This document shows positions 21,522-35,024 of a stretch of 64,000 nt of DNA, one piece after another. The notes beneath the pieces were generated by a model. The model was not told where the DNA came from. It was given only the letters and a program-made list of their open reading frames with translations, and ran no database searches. Position 1 is the first letter of the stretch. The number at the start of each line of letters is the position of its first letter. This DNA is from Persicaria tinctoria (Eukaryota > Streptophyta > Magnoliopsida > Caryophyllales > Polygonaceae), in NCBI GenBank assembly GCA_037127255.1, contig JBANSL010000009.1, positions 15,489,975-15,553,974 of the forward strand, given 5' to 3'. The position numbers and the translations under genes were made by a program.

Positions 21522-23200
21522 TGATAATGCACATTTCTAATGGGCATTATAGGATAATTTAGTTGCATTTACATTGTAGAATATGCATGTTTTAGTGTTA
21601 ATTTAGATTAAACTCTTTTTGTGGAAAAGTTCGGAATCTACGCTATTTCGGTTGAATTGTGCAGAATCGTAGATCCGACATGGTGGAAAGAAAGGAAAAG
21701 CTGTTAAACATGGTCAAGTGAAGTCAAGAAATCAAGCTAAGAAGAGAAAGAAAGGAGGAAAGAAAGAACAAGGGAAGAACGATGAAGAATCAAATCTCTG
21801 GGCAGATTTCGCTGCTAGCGGGATTTCTTTCGCTGCCAGCGAGTGGAACCAGAAGCATAGAGCCAGCGAGAGAGAGCCAGCGAGAAGAGAGAGCCAGCGA
21901 GAGAGAGAGATCTGCCCAGCAAGCGAGCAAGCAACGTCCGCTGCTAGCGACTAATCTCGCTGCAACGAGACGTCCGCTGCCGCGGAAAATTCCGCTTCCA
22001 GCGAGAATCACCAGGACCCGAAGCTTCGGCTACTCGCTCCAGCGGAAGAAGGAACTCGCCCCAGCGAGTTTGAGATCTCGCGGCAGCGGAAGGCCCAGCT
22101 CGCGGCAGCGGGTTCAGTGTCTCGCGGAAGCGGAAAGAAGGGTCCTCGGAGAAGCTCGAGAAAATTCTAAGGCATGAAAGTCGCTGCCAGCGAGTGTGCT
22201 AGCGAGGTGGTAGCGAAAATCCAACAGGAGCTTGATTGACGCCATTCGCTGCCAGCGGAAATTTTCGCTGCCAGTGGAATTTGACGCTGAATTAAATTTG
22301 GAAAGTCTATCTTCTATCTAGTTTGTTTAGGAAGTTTTTATCTAGTTTATCTATCTTTTACCTTATTTATGGAAGACATTAGACTTATAAATAGGATGTT
22401 CTAGGCTTAAGTTTTTAATGAATTAATTCCAAGTAGAGAAATCACCATTGAAGAGAAGAAAGTTTAGGTAAGCCATGTTTGGCTAATTTTGTAGTTTCCG
22501 CCTACACTTTCGAGACTTGGTTGGTGGTTTGTGAGTTTCTAATTCAAGTTATTTTTCCTCTTTAATTCTTTCAACTTCTTTGTGTGATATTGATTATGTT
22601 ATTGATGTTATCTTGATTAGCTACCTTGATAATATTGATTTCATGCTAGGATTTAATACTTTCGTATTTGTGTTATTTCCGTAGTAGCACGCATAAGATT
22701 GTGGATTCCGTGTTTGAAGCATGACTATGTAGGGAGTTGACATATATCTTAAACATTGATTTACCGTGTTTAATTGGTGTTATTTATATGCTCAAGTTCT
22801 TGGGACTATTTGCTATCTCTTTGTTAAATCTTGACCGTGTTAAGGTTGCATTGAGGTGTAAGGGATTAATTGGACCCGTAGGACTTTTAATCTATATAAA
22901 CCAAGACGGGAGGAATTCGTAGGAAAAGATAATAACTTGAAAAGGATTCGATGATCAATAAAACCGACCAAAGTCGAGAACTTGTTGGTGGAAACGCTTT
23001 TCTTCCATCCTTTATTTTCTTTTGTCAATATTATCTTCTTTTATTTTCATTCATAAAAATTGTTTCTTTTATATTGATAAATACACAATATTTAGAAATA
23101 CTTGATTCTCTAGGGTTCGACCCCTTACTTGCATACTATACTAGTTTGTTTGTTTGAGATTTATTTTTGGCGAGGTAAATCAACGACTTTACCTGCGTCA
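21522..23200 (+). repeat. 3' LTR of gag-only element copy 1
   Basis: 1679 bp, from TGATAATGCAC to CTGCGTCA, with TATAAATA at 22386-22393. It matches the 5' LTR apart from the nested solo LTR, a few substitutions and short indels in the palindrome-rich part (for example an extra CGCTGCCAGTGG unit near 22266). Confidence 0.92.
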
Positions 23201-23636
23201 GTACCTCTCCACTACGGGTTCTTGATTTCAAGATTATAGATTTAGTATTACTATCACTTATTTGTTGGGTTCATGTGTTGAATTTTGTGGCTGCATTTGG
23301 CCTAAATAAAGTTTTAACAGCATAATATATTAATATTGTAAAATATTTATAAAATTTGGATATAATAATGAAGGTAGGCTTGAAATCTTTAAGAAAATGG
23401 TAAAAATATTTACCATAAAGTTAGGCTTTATCAAAAAGGTTTTTAAATATAAATATTATATTGATATAGATTATTATTATTATTATTATAATATATATAA
23501 ATAGTAGACATTTGATTTAATTCAATATTTTGAATCAAACCAAATGGTTAGTAAATGGGTAAAAATAAAAATAAGAAAATGTAAATGTGTGAGAGAGAGA
23601 ACAGAAAAAGAAAAAGAAATAATATGAGAAATTAAT
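23201..23636. mobile_element. Left part of a Helitron-like relic
   Basis: After about 80 bp of unassigned flank, 23340-23636 matches the Helitron at 56455-57096: shared words include TAAGAAAATGGTAAAAAT, CATAAAGTTAGGCT, AATAGTAGACA and GGTTAGTAAATGGGTAAAA. The GC-rich terminal hairpin seen in the complete copy is absent, so this is degraded. The relic resumes at 34830 after the LARD insertion. Confidence 0.55.
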
Positions 23637-26506
23637 TGTAACGGCCCAGAATTATGATTTCCGGGTTACGTTTCAAGGGATAAAACCCCTTGTTCGGATC
23701 TTGCAATCCAGGTACGGGTTGAGTTTTAAAACAAAATATTTGTACTAAAAGAAGGGATTTCGAACCCTTAAAGATCGCAGATCCATTAGGGACCAAACAC
23801 CTGCCTTAGTCTAATCGTGAAATCGAGCGAAAGCAAAAATAAAGTTGAGTTTAAATACAATCCGAAAAGGAGTATAAAAGAGAGGAAGTGTGGTGGTCTC
23901 TCAACCTCTCGATCTAACGCCAAAAGTCTGAACCCGCCAAGCATTCACATAAGCAACGATAACGGCTAGCGATTACCTGAATCTAAAAAAAAGAGGGGGA
24001 TCTGGGTCAATCATCAGGTCACTCATGCGCGTATGTAAACACACTCTGAGAGGCATATAATAAGCATCCTATTCTTAAGATGAAATGCGTAATGCCATGC
24101 GTAAATTAAATCACATATATATACTGACAGTTTAATATAATGTAGAAAGTGATAAATGGATCCACACAGAATGCCAAGTAGCATGTCCCTCTCTTACCTC
24201 CACCCCCTTCCGATAGGGCGGAGACTGGCCAGTTCGGTGCTATGGCATAGCAATTTCCTCGTGATGGTGCACAAACCACGACATCATCATATCATATCAT
24301 CTCTTCGCTTGCCCGATGGTGCTGGGCTATCATATCATGTTCATATAGACTCGATTGACTCAGGGTACCCGATGAGGCTGGGCTACCCTATGACCCTAGC
24401 AAAGACTCTAGGACTATCACAGATAATGGCCGTTCTCTTGCAAGGACATCTAGCAATCATATGATTTTCATTTTAGCTCCTAAGCACGATTCTAAGTCGT
24501 ATGGTGCATGTACACTAGCCTACTATATAACACCCAGTGCATAGAGCGCCCATCATGAGTAAGTTCAAAGAACTTACCTGGAGTAGCAGATCAGCAAGAC
24601 GAAAAGCAGCAAGATACAAGCAAGCAGGTTACAGATCACCTAACAATTATTAATAATATGCATAAGTAAACTGCACAAAATGGGATCCATTTACCACTAC
24701 ATAACATTCTCATCAATCCATTAATCATAGCATCATCAGCATCCTTTATCTCAACTTATCTCAACATCTTATATCATCTTACTCCACTGTCATTTCCATA
24801 ACTGGCCCAATCATACTTCAATCCATATAATCTCACTAGCTAGTCAAGTTGTTAGTCAAAACAATTACTTCAAAGTTATACTTAGCCATTTCTAATACAT
24901 AAAATATTTAATCTTTAAAACTACTTCCAAAAATCCGATTAAATAATCCCGACATACTTTAGTTTAATTAAAATCATCATTCTAAGGACTTAAATAACTT
25001 TCAACACTTAATAAATAATTCAATTTATATACTTTAAAACCGACCCTCTTTAAATATCGACACATAAATCGATTTTTAAATAATCAATTATCGGGAATTG
25101 GTTAGACAATTAATTAATAAATTAAATAAATAAATATATAACGAATAAACCCGAACCGAACCAACGCTTTTAACCCGAACCGAAACCATTTAAATCCAAC
25201 CCAACCCAACCCAACCCAACCCATAATTATAAACTCCCAACCGGTTCAAATTTAACATAAATATAAACTAATGAAACAAGGTGGGCCCACACAAGTCTTC
25301 TCCTTCATTGCAAACCGAAGGTTCCCCGCCATGGCTGCCACTGCTCCGCCGAGGAATCCCGTCGGCGAGCCTGAGCTCCACCTCCCGCCCTCCTTCGCCG
25401 GCGTTGCTCTGCGCCCAGCTAGCTCTCTCGTCTGCTCTTGTCCTCGCCCAGCTTAGTCTCGCGCACGCTCGACGCTCACTCACGACCTTGCCGGAGCTCT
25501 CTCGAGCTTGTCGGAGCTCTCGGGCTAACCCAAACGTCCCACACTCAGCCCTCACCCACTACCGACTAATCTAAAAATTGAATAAAGCACGAATTCTAAT
25601 CGAGAAGGGAAGGAAACGGTGGAAGCTCACCGAGGATGTTCGCGACTTCGGAGCTATCAATCGGAGATCTGGGCATCATCGGAGGCTTGCGATGGATCGT
25701 CGGACCTGCGTCGGACATGGATGAGCGAGATGGTAGGGCTCGAGAGTGGTTTGGATCGGAAAAGAGGCAGAATGGCTTACCGGAAGGTTGGTTCACGATC
25801 AAACGGACGGGTGATCTTCGGAGGCTCGTCGATGACGCCAAGAGCTTTGGGGCTGCTGCGATTGCTCTTCGATGAAAGAGGAGGCGGCGAGGATGATAAC
25901 GACGATGAAGGATCACCAAGGCGTGGAGTGTGGCGATGGCGACGAGAGGAGAAAGTGGATGTGGTGGACGCGTGATGGTTGCTTCATTCAGCGAGACATA
26001 GAAGGTGGAGGCGTTGATGGTGAGCAGTAGAGCCGAAGGGAGTAGTCAGTGAAGGTGATGGAAATTGAAAATGAAAGATGGGAATGAAGTTGAAGTGAAA
26101 TGGAGGAGGTGAGCGCAGCTCACGTTGACGGAAGGCAGAGGAATGGTGAAGGAATGGCTACTGCAGGGTAAGGTAGGATGGAGTGGTTGAGGATTGAGTG
26201 TGGAATTGGTCAAAATCAATACCCATAAATAAATCTCGAATACGCGAATTTCGAACCCCGAAATTAGTTCCTGACAATTAGTTTCTTTGAATCTCGTTTT
26301 CTCGATTAATTAGATTTTTAAAACCGAAAATGATATCGCAATCCGATAATTATTTTGAATTTTCGAGGTAAAAGGATGGAAATTATTCGTCAAATTTTAT
26401 ATTCCGGTCGGAATCCACTGAACGAGTTTTAAAACCGATTGTATTTCATTTGAAATTCTCTTTTTTTTTTACGAAAAATTAGGATTTGAAAATCCGAGCC
26501 TTTACA
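23637..26506 (-). repeat. 3' LTR of reverse-strand LARD-like element
   Basis: 2870 bp, bounded by TGTAACGGCCC (the reversed LTR end) and GAGCCTTTACA (the reversed LTR start). It carries five CCCAA units near 25200, where the other LTR has three. A GC-rich island at 25268-25975 has only overlapping compositional frames. Confidence 0.93.
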
Positions 26507-26543
26507 TCATCCACCTCTAAAAACAAGTCTCGTCCCCGAGACT
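26507..26543 (-). promoter_or_regulatory. PPT and adjoining stem-loop of reverse-strand LARD
   Basis: Reversed, this reads the perfect AGTCTCG-GGGA-CGAGACT hairpin (26526-26543), then TTTTTAGAGGTGGATGA abutting the LTR. It is identical in structure to the plus-strand copies. Confidence 0.8.
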
Positions 26544-26600
26544 AAAATAATCTTAAAATATGGGATGAAGTTTGAAATTGGTGAGTCCAAGGATCATTTC

Positions 26601-26835
26601 ATTAATCACGTAAGCACCTCATAAGTGCCCCTATGAGATCATCACAGTATCGTTGCCATAATCATAATATCTCCAATAGATCGTAGCAAGGATGTAATAT
26701 GGGCCCCTACCACACCCTTACTCCGACTTCTCGGCTATATCATAACTCAAAAAGCATCATGGCGTCCACTAGGTCTTAGCAAGCAATCCATAAGTGCCCC
26801 TATAAATGCTTGTATCCACTTCGTGGGGTGCCATA
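26601..26835 (-). other. Three-hairpin module of reverse-strand LARD
   Basis: Reversed, the three loops read GGGGCAC-, GGGGCCCA- and GGGGCAC-like at 26617-26637, 26691-26715 and 26781-26810. The small hairpin at 26723-26734 reads CCGA-GAAG-TCGG where the plus-strand family has GACC-GAAA-GGTC: the stem changed on both sides while pairing was kept. Stems of the larger hairpins are less perfect here. Confidence 0.65.
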
Positions 26836-26843
26836 ATATAAAT

Positions 26844-29800
26844 CCAGTCCCGAAAATTTCAAAAGAGTTTTGTAAATGGAAAGATTGACCTTGAAATCAT
26901 TGAAATTCTCGATAGCGCTTATTCCTTGAAAACCCAAGTTAGTTTTGTTTTTTTTTTTTTTTTTTTTCCATAACTGTTCAGAATCTTCAAATCCGACGTT
27001 AGTCAAACAAATTTCACATCACGAGAGGTGGAATCATCCGCCTCTAAGGACTAATCCCGTATTTTCTTCCTAGTTTCCGAATCAAATCAATCATCATTCT
27101 CAACTCAACATGAACAAAAGTAAACCAACTCATCAACTCATAACATCATCAACCACCTCTCATATGGAAAATCTCAACATCAATCATGGTAATCTCAACC
27201 AGTCAACATCTCAACCGCATAACATGTTTACTCATAAGATAAATCATACAATCCCTTCAGAGCATGCCAAAAACAACAACAAAATCTCAACATCATACCA
27301 CGAGCCATAAGGCATATCTACATCATACTGAAGGCATCACAAGTGCATGATCGAATTCTCATAACTTATCATGCAATCACACATGTCAAGACATCAATGG
27401 GGATTTCATAGGTGTCACGGGGTTAGTATGTCAATACACATCAATTCTCACAATCGCGCATAACATCGCACTACAAGTAGAACTAGTCATTGCAGATTTA
27501 CCATGTCAACATATCAACACATCAAGGTCATGCTATTAAGATTCAGAAAAGGAAGATCAAGTAGTATATAAATCACCAACATGTCAGCATGCTCTGAAAG
27601 ACATCACCTCAACTCATCACAATATCGAATGACGATCATTTAGTAACCAGGCACCTATATAATACAACACATCAAGGTCATGCTATTAAGTCTTGTTCAT
27701 CATTTAACGTATCAATAATCATGTTTACCTATATAATACAACATCATGCTTTCATATAATAACACATCATTATCTCATATATCCTGTCGCAACACATCCT
27801 AACATGCTTCTATAACAATATAACATGATAGCAAAGCATCGATATATCATGATAGCATTTGTCACTTTCAACTATATTTCAATATTGCATATCAACATGT
27901 AGTATCGTTCCATACCAGGTTTCTCATGGTCGCTATCTAACATCATACCAGTACATATTAACAAGTCATGTAAGCAAGAAAAATCCCAAATTATCAGCAA
28001 TCAACAAGTCTCAATTTGCTATTATGCTCAGAATTATTGCAAACACCACATATGAACATAGTCAATTCAAGCTAGCAAGTTTCAACAAAACCTTATCAGA
28101 TAACAATTCAGGTTCCTCAGCATTCGCAGTTCATACTTTTATAGGCACAAGATTCAGATCATGCTTAGCAATATAGGGTAGCAAAACATCGAAACATCAT
28201 GGTACATGAAAACTATAAGACATCGAATCATATCCTCATAGACAATGGATGATCATGCAAGATTCATTACTAGGTCAGCATATCAACACATAAATTCCAT
28301 CGTCATATCAATGCAATACCATCATCAACTAATTCAGAGAGGATTAAGAGTTAGAACGGAGGACACTCCCGCTTGCAAGTCATATCGTACTCAGTAATCG
28401 TCATCATCCAAATGTGTTTGTCCTGCCGAAATCGTTGATCCTGAGGCCCGTGGGTTTTGGGCCCACGCCTTCGCGACGTTGCTCTATCGCTATCGGACTT
28501 CCCATTTCCTCTTTCATGCGGTCGCTCGTCCAACGTGTCGCGTAGGAGTTCAAGTTAGCGAAGATAGGGGAGGGACAAGAGCGGACAACCCAATGTTCCT
28601 TTCGGAACAAACGCAGACCAACCCTAAAGATGACAACTGGAGACGAAACTCCGACCTGATAATAGCAACGATGCCCTTATGGAAGTCCATTAAGTTATAA
28701 TCGCGACAAGCAAACACGAATTCATTATGGAGCATATCAATCACACTAATCCACCCTAACATGTACCTATTTCAGAGGAGCAACATTCGTATTCATTCCC
28801 AACGACACGATCGATTCCTATACTAATGCATGCGAGACAAGATAGTAGTCTATTATTCCATGAAAGCATTTATGCCTAGTAAGTTATGCGGAATCAAGAA
28901 TAAGCATGCATGATTCGAGGTCATGTGGGATTTAACGACGATGACAAATATGGTGTATATGAACGAATGCACAAGCATGGCGTACACATCAATAGGTGAG
29001 GTCAAATATGGCATGGCAAGGTGTAACATAACAACCAGATTAAACGTCATACGAGAACATATAGGAGAAACCTAGTAACTATCTCATCCGAACACACTGG
29101 TCATATAATAGGTCAAACATGGCACGTAATCATATGATGAAATACATTTAGAAGGCACAGGTCCTACATGATACTAACGACACATATAAAGGTACAATAG
29201 TTATCACATCATAGAACAGGTACACCATGTAATCATTTAGCGAGTCATATTGGAAATCATAAGCCCTACAGAATACTACTAGCACATATCGAATCATGAC
29301 CACAATTAGGGTAGCTCGACTAAATTCATTCTAACATTCATGCGTCATGCATATGCGAAATGATATAACGTGGTGTGTGATCACGCAAGGTGCCAAGTCA
29401 TACATCTATGCCAGCACTAGAGGAATTCATAAGGTAATTAATAGGGAAAACCTACCGAGTGATAACATGTAAGCATGCTAGGATAAACCATCACAGAAAG
29501 CAATTGATCATCGAATTCAACATCCATCTAATTTGCATGAGTAAGATATTTCAAGGTTATAGAAAGAGAAAATGATCACACTATGAGGGACCTGGCTCGA
29601 GAGGGAATCAGCAATAATGCAAGCAAGGTATAAATTCACACAAGTCACAACCAGGGACCCTACATGATGCTAAAGGCTCAACATGACATTCGATACATAC
29701 ATGCGCTTGAATGACCAACACATCGATTTGCAAGAATCATATTAACATAGCCCGTCCATATAGAAGCATGGGAGGAATATAGCAATGCATAATGCAGGCC

Positions 29801-31957
29801 TACGCAACAGGCAATATGACTAGCATACAAGGTATGTATTCCAACTCAACAACCATTTGAATAAGGCATGAATTTACCAAGACATCACGTCCAATAGCAT
29901 GATCACAATTGAACTAATAATTTAGTCAACAAACCATGAGTAACATCGACTAATCATGCAGGGGAAATCATCATACGACATTCATACAAGGGAAGTGTAG
30001 CACACTATCATGGGCCTAATCTAGGGGAAGACAATAACTATATACAGACACTTATCATGCAATTCATGCTTCAAATCAGTCGTTAGTACGACCAATACAA
30101 CAGGTCAATTAGACATGCGAAGGCGACATATAATCAGGACAGGAAGCAAGGTGCAACACGGGACCTAAGCAATGGGGAAAGCATGGGTACAGAATGTCAT
30201 ACAACCACGAATTTACATTAAGACTCATCATCTTAACATGTAATGGGAATTACATATCATATAAGGCATGTTGACATCAAGTTGTAACACATATCCATCA
30301 AGTAAGGAACTCACTCTATCATGATACAAGAACTGAACGATCACACTATCATGAACCTATTTATAGGGAGAACATTAGTCATGCTGCTTTCCAACACATG
30401 ACATTTACATTAATGCACTAATATGACGATGCAACATACTGAGTAAGGCATGCTGGGATGATAGAGACTTAACATGTGTAACTTGGACTCACACAATGGC
30501 CATCATGAACATTAAAGCATGCATTCATCAAGACTTAATTGACAATTATACCACATATTCCCCATCCAATGCAACTAATCACACAATAATATCAAGTGCA
30601 AAACAACCAACAGTCGTTAATCTGACGAATACAAAATAGATGGGCATGTTGTAGATTCTTGTCATAAAACGAGTAATAAGCATCAAGGCGTCATCAGCTA
30701 GTATGCTAAAGAGATCATTTACATGCATTCATACGAAGAAGAGTTTATCACACTATCATGGACCTAACCCAGGAGAAAACAATTATCATGTAGGTTCATA
30801 TCATGTGGCTTATATGCTTCCAATAAATCATTAGTACAATTAATACAATAAGTCAAGTAGGCATGCTATGACAACGTAATCACGATAGAGAGTGAGGCAT
30901 AACACAAGACTTGATCAATGTAACTAATCATAGATGTAATAACATGAGTAATATTTTACAAATGTGCATTTGCAAGGTACATGCAGGAGGTTACAAAATC
31001 ATGTCATGCAGTTCAGAGAGAGTCACCATTACAACCGGATAGAGATCCCTAAGGGCAACCATTGACCTTCCCGAACTGACTCATCACCCCTATTTCTCGT
31101 GGGACCTTGGTACGTACGACTCTTTTTGGCAAGAAAACCTCGGTTGATCATCATAAGAATCAAGGAAGACAACCCCAAAAACACCTTACTTTTGACTCAA
31201 AATGACATCAAGAACTATCTTCCAATACTCACTCAGACAACCTTCATATACATACATGAGTTTCTGACGCAATGTGTTTACCAACCCGATTCCGATGAAA
31301 GATACTGAAATCCGGGAGAAAGACTCAATAGAACCGTCAAAGGGTTAACAAACATAGTGGAAGGGGCTATTTCACACACGCTAGGTTGACCACATAGAAT
31401 TAAGGGTACTCCCACTATCCCGTTTGTACAGATCAGTCGATACACATTTAATTGTTAGGCATACCAATCAGACTTTAGCATATCAAGCACTTAGCATAGA
31501 ATTAGTCAATGACAATTATAATGACCTCCTTCGAGGGAGATCGTACTCAGTCTCAATATATAAAGCACATCAAGCTATCTAATGTCACTCTTCGAGGAGC
31601 GACTGACCGGAGGGGCAAAAACCTTGCGATCCTACCTAACTCGCCACTCCAACGACCTTGGTGCAATCTCCTTTGGAGTCTTCTGAACCCTCTGTAAAGA
31701 GAAAGCTAGTATTTTGCCTACTGTTCCCAACTACACCCAATAGGGGTGGTCTAGCGCCTTTACTACCCACTCGTGTCCCCGTTTGGTCGATTTTCCTTAT
31801 TTATTACAAGTCGAGTTCATTATTTAGTCTAATTTGGGTTAGATATCTTAAGTTCATTTTGCCCTTTTAAATCCTTTTCAAAAGTCCTTGAAACTCGTGG
31901 GTAGTTTTCAAAACATACACTCGACCCTTGTGTACCCGAATTGCACAACCTGAGCTC
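26844..31957 (-). other. Rest of the reverse-strand LARD internal domain
   Basis: AT-rich, CAT/ATG-word-rich sequence without a supported gene. The longest frames are about 105 codons and show no domain. A second PPT-like motif lies at 27023-27048 (reversed TTAGAGGCGGATGATTCCACCTC). A T-rich run at 26948-26969 is simple sequence. Confidence 0.7.
28428..28476 (-). pseudogene. Initiator tRNA-Met-like segment in reverse-strand LARD
   Basis: The reverse complement contains GGCGTGGGCCCAAAACCCAC followed by GGGCCTCAGGATCAACG, which lines up with the anticodon arm and T-arm of initiator tRNA-Met (anticodon CAT changed to CAA). It lines up without gaps with 8392-8440 of the plus-strand array. The next 75 bases, including GAGTACGATATGACTTGCA, are also shared by both subfamilies. 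Confidence 0.55.
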
Positions 31958-31969
31958 TGATACCATCTT
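31958..31969 (-). promoter_or_regulatory. Primer-binding region, initiator tRNA-Met, reverse strand
   Basis: The plus strand reads GCTCTGATACCA just left of the LTR boundary at 31970 (spanning about 31954-31965 plus a short spacer). Its complement is the iMet primer-binding site, so the 5' LTR of this minus-strand element is the one at 31970-34829. Confidence 0.88.
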
Positions 31970-34829
31970 TGTAACGGCCCAGAATTATGATTTCCGGGTT
32001 ACGTTTCAAGGGATAAAACCCCTTGTTCGGATCTTTCAATCCAAGTACGGGTTGAGTTTTAAAACAAAATATTTGTACTAAAAGAAGGGATTTCGAACCC
32101 TTAAAGATCACAGATCCATTAGGGACCAAACACCTGCCTTAGTCTAATCGTGAAATCGAGCGAAAGCAAAAATAAAGTTGAGTTTAAATACAATCCGAAA
32201 AGGAGTATAAAAGAGAGGAAGTGTGGTGGTCTCTCAACCTCTCGATCTAACGCCAAAAGTCTAAACCCGCCAAGCATCCACATAAGCAATGATAACGGCT
32301 AGCGATTACCCGAATCTAAAAAAAAGAGGGGGATCTGGGTCAATCATCAGGTCACTCATGCGCGTATGTAAACACACTTTGAGAGGCATATAATAAGCAT
32401 CCTATTCTTAAGATGAAATGCGTAATGCCATGCGTAAATTAAATCACATATATATACTGACAGTTTAATATAATGTAGAAAGCGATAAATGGATCCACAC
32501 AGAATGCCAAGTGGCATGTCTCTCTCTTACCTCCACCCCCTTCCGATAGGGCGGAGACTGGCCAGTTCGGTGCTATAGCATAGCAATTTTCTCGTGGTGG
32601 TGCACAAACCACGGCATCATCATATCATATCATCTCTTCGCTTGCCCGATGGTGCTGGGCTATCATATCATGTTCATATAGACTCGATTGACTGAGGGTA
32701 CCCGATGAGGCTGGGCTACCCCATGACCCTAGCAAAGACTCTAGGACTATCACAGATAACGGCCGTTCTCTTGCAAGGACATATAGCAATCATATGATTT
32801 TCATTTTAGCTCCTAAGCATGATTCTAAGTCGTATGGTGCATGGACACTAGCCTACTATATAACACCCAGTGCATAGAGCGCCCATCATGAGTAAGTTCA
32901 AAGAACTTACCTGGAGTAGCAGATCAGCAAGACGAAAAGCAGCAAGATACAAGCAAGCAGGTTACAGATCACCTAACAATTATTAATAATATGCATAAGT
33001 AAACTGCACAAAATGGGATCCATTTACCACTACATAACATTCTCATCAATCCATTAATCATAGCATCATCAGCATCCTTTATCTCAACTTATCTCAACAT
33101 CTTATATCATCTTACTCCACTGTCATTTCCATAACTGGCCCAATCATACTTCAATCCATATAATCTCACTAGCTAGTCAAGTTGTTAGTCAAAACAATTA
33201 CTTCAAAGTTATACTTAGCCATTTCTAATACATAAAATATTTAATCTTTAAAACTACTTCAAAAAATCCGATTAAATAATCCCGGCATACTTTAGTTTAA
33301 TTAAAATCATCATTCTAAGGACTTAAATAACTTTCAACACTTAATAAATAATTCAATTTATATACTTTAAAACCGACCCTCTTTAAATATCGACACATAA
33401 ATCGATTTTTAAATAATCAATTATCGGGAATTGGTTAGACAATTAATTAATAAATTAAATAAATAAATATATAACGAATAAACCCGAACCGAACCAACGC
33501 TTTTAACCCGAACCGAAACCATTTAAATCCAACCCAACCCAACCCATAATTATAAACTCCCAACCGGTTCAAATTTAACATAAATATAAACTAATGAAAC
33601 AAGGTGGGCCCACACAAGTCTTCTCCTTCATTGCAAACCGAAGGTTCCCCGCCATGGCTGCCACTGCTCCGCCGAGGAATCCCGTCGGCGAGCCTGAGCT
33701 CCACCTCCCGCCCTCCTTCGCCGGCGTTGCTCTGCGCCCAGCTAGCTCTCTCGTCTGCTCTTGTCCTCGCCCAGCTTAGTCTCGCGCACGCTCGACGCTC
33801 ACTCACGACCTTGCCGGAGCTCTCTCGAGCTTGTCGGAGCTCTCGGGCTAACCCAAACGTCCCACACTCAGCCCTCACCCACTACCGACTAATCTAAAAA
33901 TTGAATAAAGCACGAATTCTAATCGAGAAGGGAAGGAAACGGTGGAAGCTCACCGAGGATGTTCGTGACTTCAGAGCTATCAATCGGAGATCTGGGCATC
34001 ATCGGAGGCTTGCGATGGATCGTCGGACCTGCATCGGACATGGATGAGCGAGATGGTAGGGCTCGAGAGTGGTTTGGATCGAAAAAGAGGGAGAATGGCT
34101 TACCGGAAGGTTGGTTCACGATCAAACGGACGGGTGATCTTCGGAGGCTCGTCGATGACGCCAAGAGCTCTGGGGCTGCTGCGATTGCTCTTCGATGAAA
34201 GAGGAGGCGGCGAGGATGATAACGACGATGAAGGATCACCAAGGCGTGGAGTGTGGCGATGGCGACGAGAGGAGAAAGTGGATGTGGTGGACGCGTGATG
34301 GTTGCTTCATTCAGCGAGACAGAGAAGGTGGAGGCGTTGATGGTGAGCAGTAGAGCCGAAGGGAGTAGTCAGTGAAGGTGATGGAAATTGAAAATGAAAG
34401 ATGGGAATGAAGTTGAAGTGAAATGGAGGAGGTGAGCGCAGCTCACGTTGACGGAAGGCAGAGGAATGGTGAAGGAATGGCTACTGCAGGGTAAGGTAGG
34501 ATGGAGTGGTTGAGGATTGAGTGTGGAATTGGTCAAAATCAATACCCATAAATAAATCTCGAATACGCGAATTTCGAACCCCGAAATTAGTTCCTGACAG
34601 TTAGTTTATTTGAATCTCGTTTTCTCGATTAATTAGATTTTTAAAACCGAAAATGATATCGCAATCCGATAATTATTTTGAATTTTCGAGGTAAAAGGAT
34701 GGAAATTATTCGTCAAATTTTATATTCCAGTCGGAATCCACTAAACGAGTTTTAAAACCGATTGTATTTCATTTGAAATTCTCTTTTTGTTTTACGAAAA
34801 ATTAGGATTTGAAAATCCGAGCCTTTACA
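31970..34829 (-). repeat. 5' LTR of reverse-strand LARD-like element
   Basis: 2860 bp. Same boundaries as the 3' LTR and about 1.3% different by eye; many of the differences are C/T or G/A transitions, as expected of methylated repeats. Confidence 0.93.
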
Positions 34830-35024
34830 TTAATAGTAGACATTAGATTTAATTCAATGTTTTAAATTAAACCCAATTGTTAGTAATTAGTAAATGGGTA
34901 AAAATCTTAAATATAAAAATTGATTTAAAAGTTACTTAATTGTAATTGGAAAAAAAAAATGCTACAATTAAGGGGAGGACGACACATCAGCAATGTCTTC
35001 TGTTTTAAAGTACTATATAGACTA
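34830..35024. mobile_element. Right part of the Helitron-like relic
   Basis: It continues the relic interrupted at 23636, starting with the target-site copy TTAAT and words AATAGTAGACAT and AGTAAATGGGTAAAA. It ends near ACTATATAGA, comparable to the 5' terminus of the complete Helitron at 57096 (reversed). Confidence 0.5.

Larger units (their letters stand above)
15628..23200 (+). mobile_element. Complete gag-only LTR retrotransposon (TR-GAG-like), copy 1
   Basis: LTRs begin TGATAATGCAC and end CTGCGTCA. The 5-bp duplication GTACC flanks both ends (15623-15627 and 23201-23205). The tRNA-Asp primer site follows the 5' LTR and a purine tract precedes the 3' LTR. The internal domain (18742-21521) encodes only one ORF, with no protease or polymerase motif. 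The 5' LTR is enlarged by a nested solo LTR; without it the LTRs are about 1.64 and 1.68 kb. The tRNA-Asp primer site and the AGTGTGGGGGAG tract are typical of Athila/Tat-type gypsy elements, so this looks like a non-autonomous derivative of that group. Confidence 0.92.
23637..34829 (-). mobile_element. Complete LARD-like element, 11.2 kb, reverse strand
   Basis: On the minus strand: 5' LTR (34829-31970), tRNA-iMet primer site, 5463-bp internal domain (31969-26507), PPT, 3' LTR (26506-23637). The 5-bp duplication TTAAT flanks it at 23632-23636 and 34830-34834. No coding domain is visible. By eye the LTRs differ at about 35 positions plus a 10-bp copy-number difference in a CCCAA repeat, roughly 1.3%, so the insertion is fairly young. 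It shares termini, PBS, PPT, hairpins and LTR 3' core with the plus-strand array, but the LTR middle differs, so it is another subfamily. Confidence 0.95.

Noticed and set aside
23871..23890. TATAAAAG on the plus strand in the LARD LTR, a possible antisense promoter
   Set aside because: It is present in related copies but not in the plus-strand array, and nothing downstream supports transcription; too weak alone.
25196..25222. Telomere-like (CCCAA)n tract
   Set aside because: Plant telomere repeat is CCCTAAA; this is a short CCCAA microsatellite with a copy number differing between LTRs.
25268..25975. Several overlapping frames of 60-118 codons in the GC island of LARD LTRs (also 33591-34298 and 61014-61931)
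   Set aside because: Open on both strands at once, Arg/Ser/Pro-rich, differing between copies; compositional.
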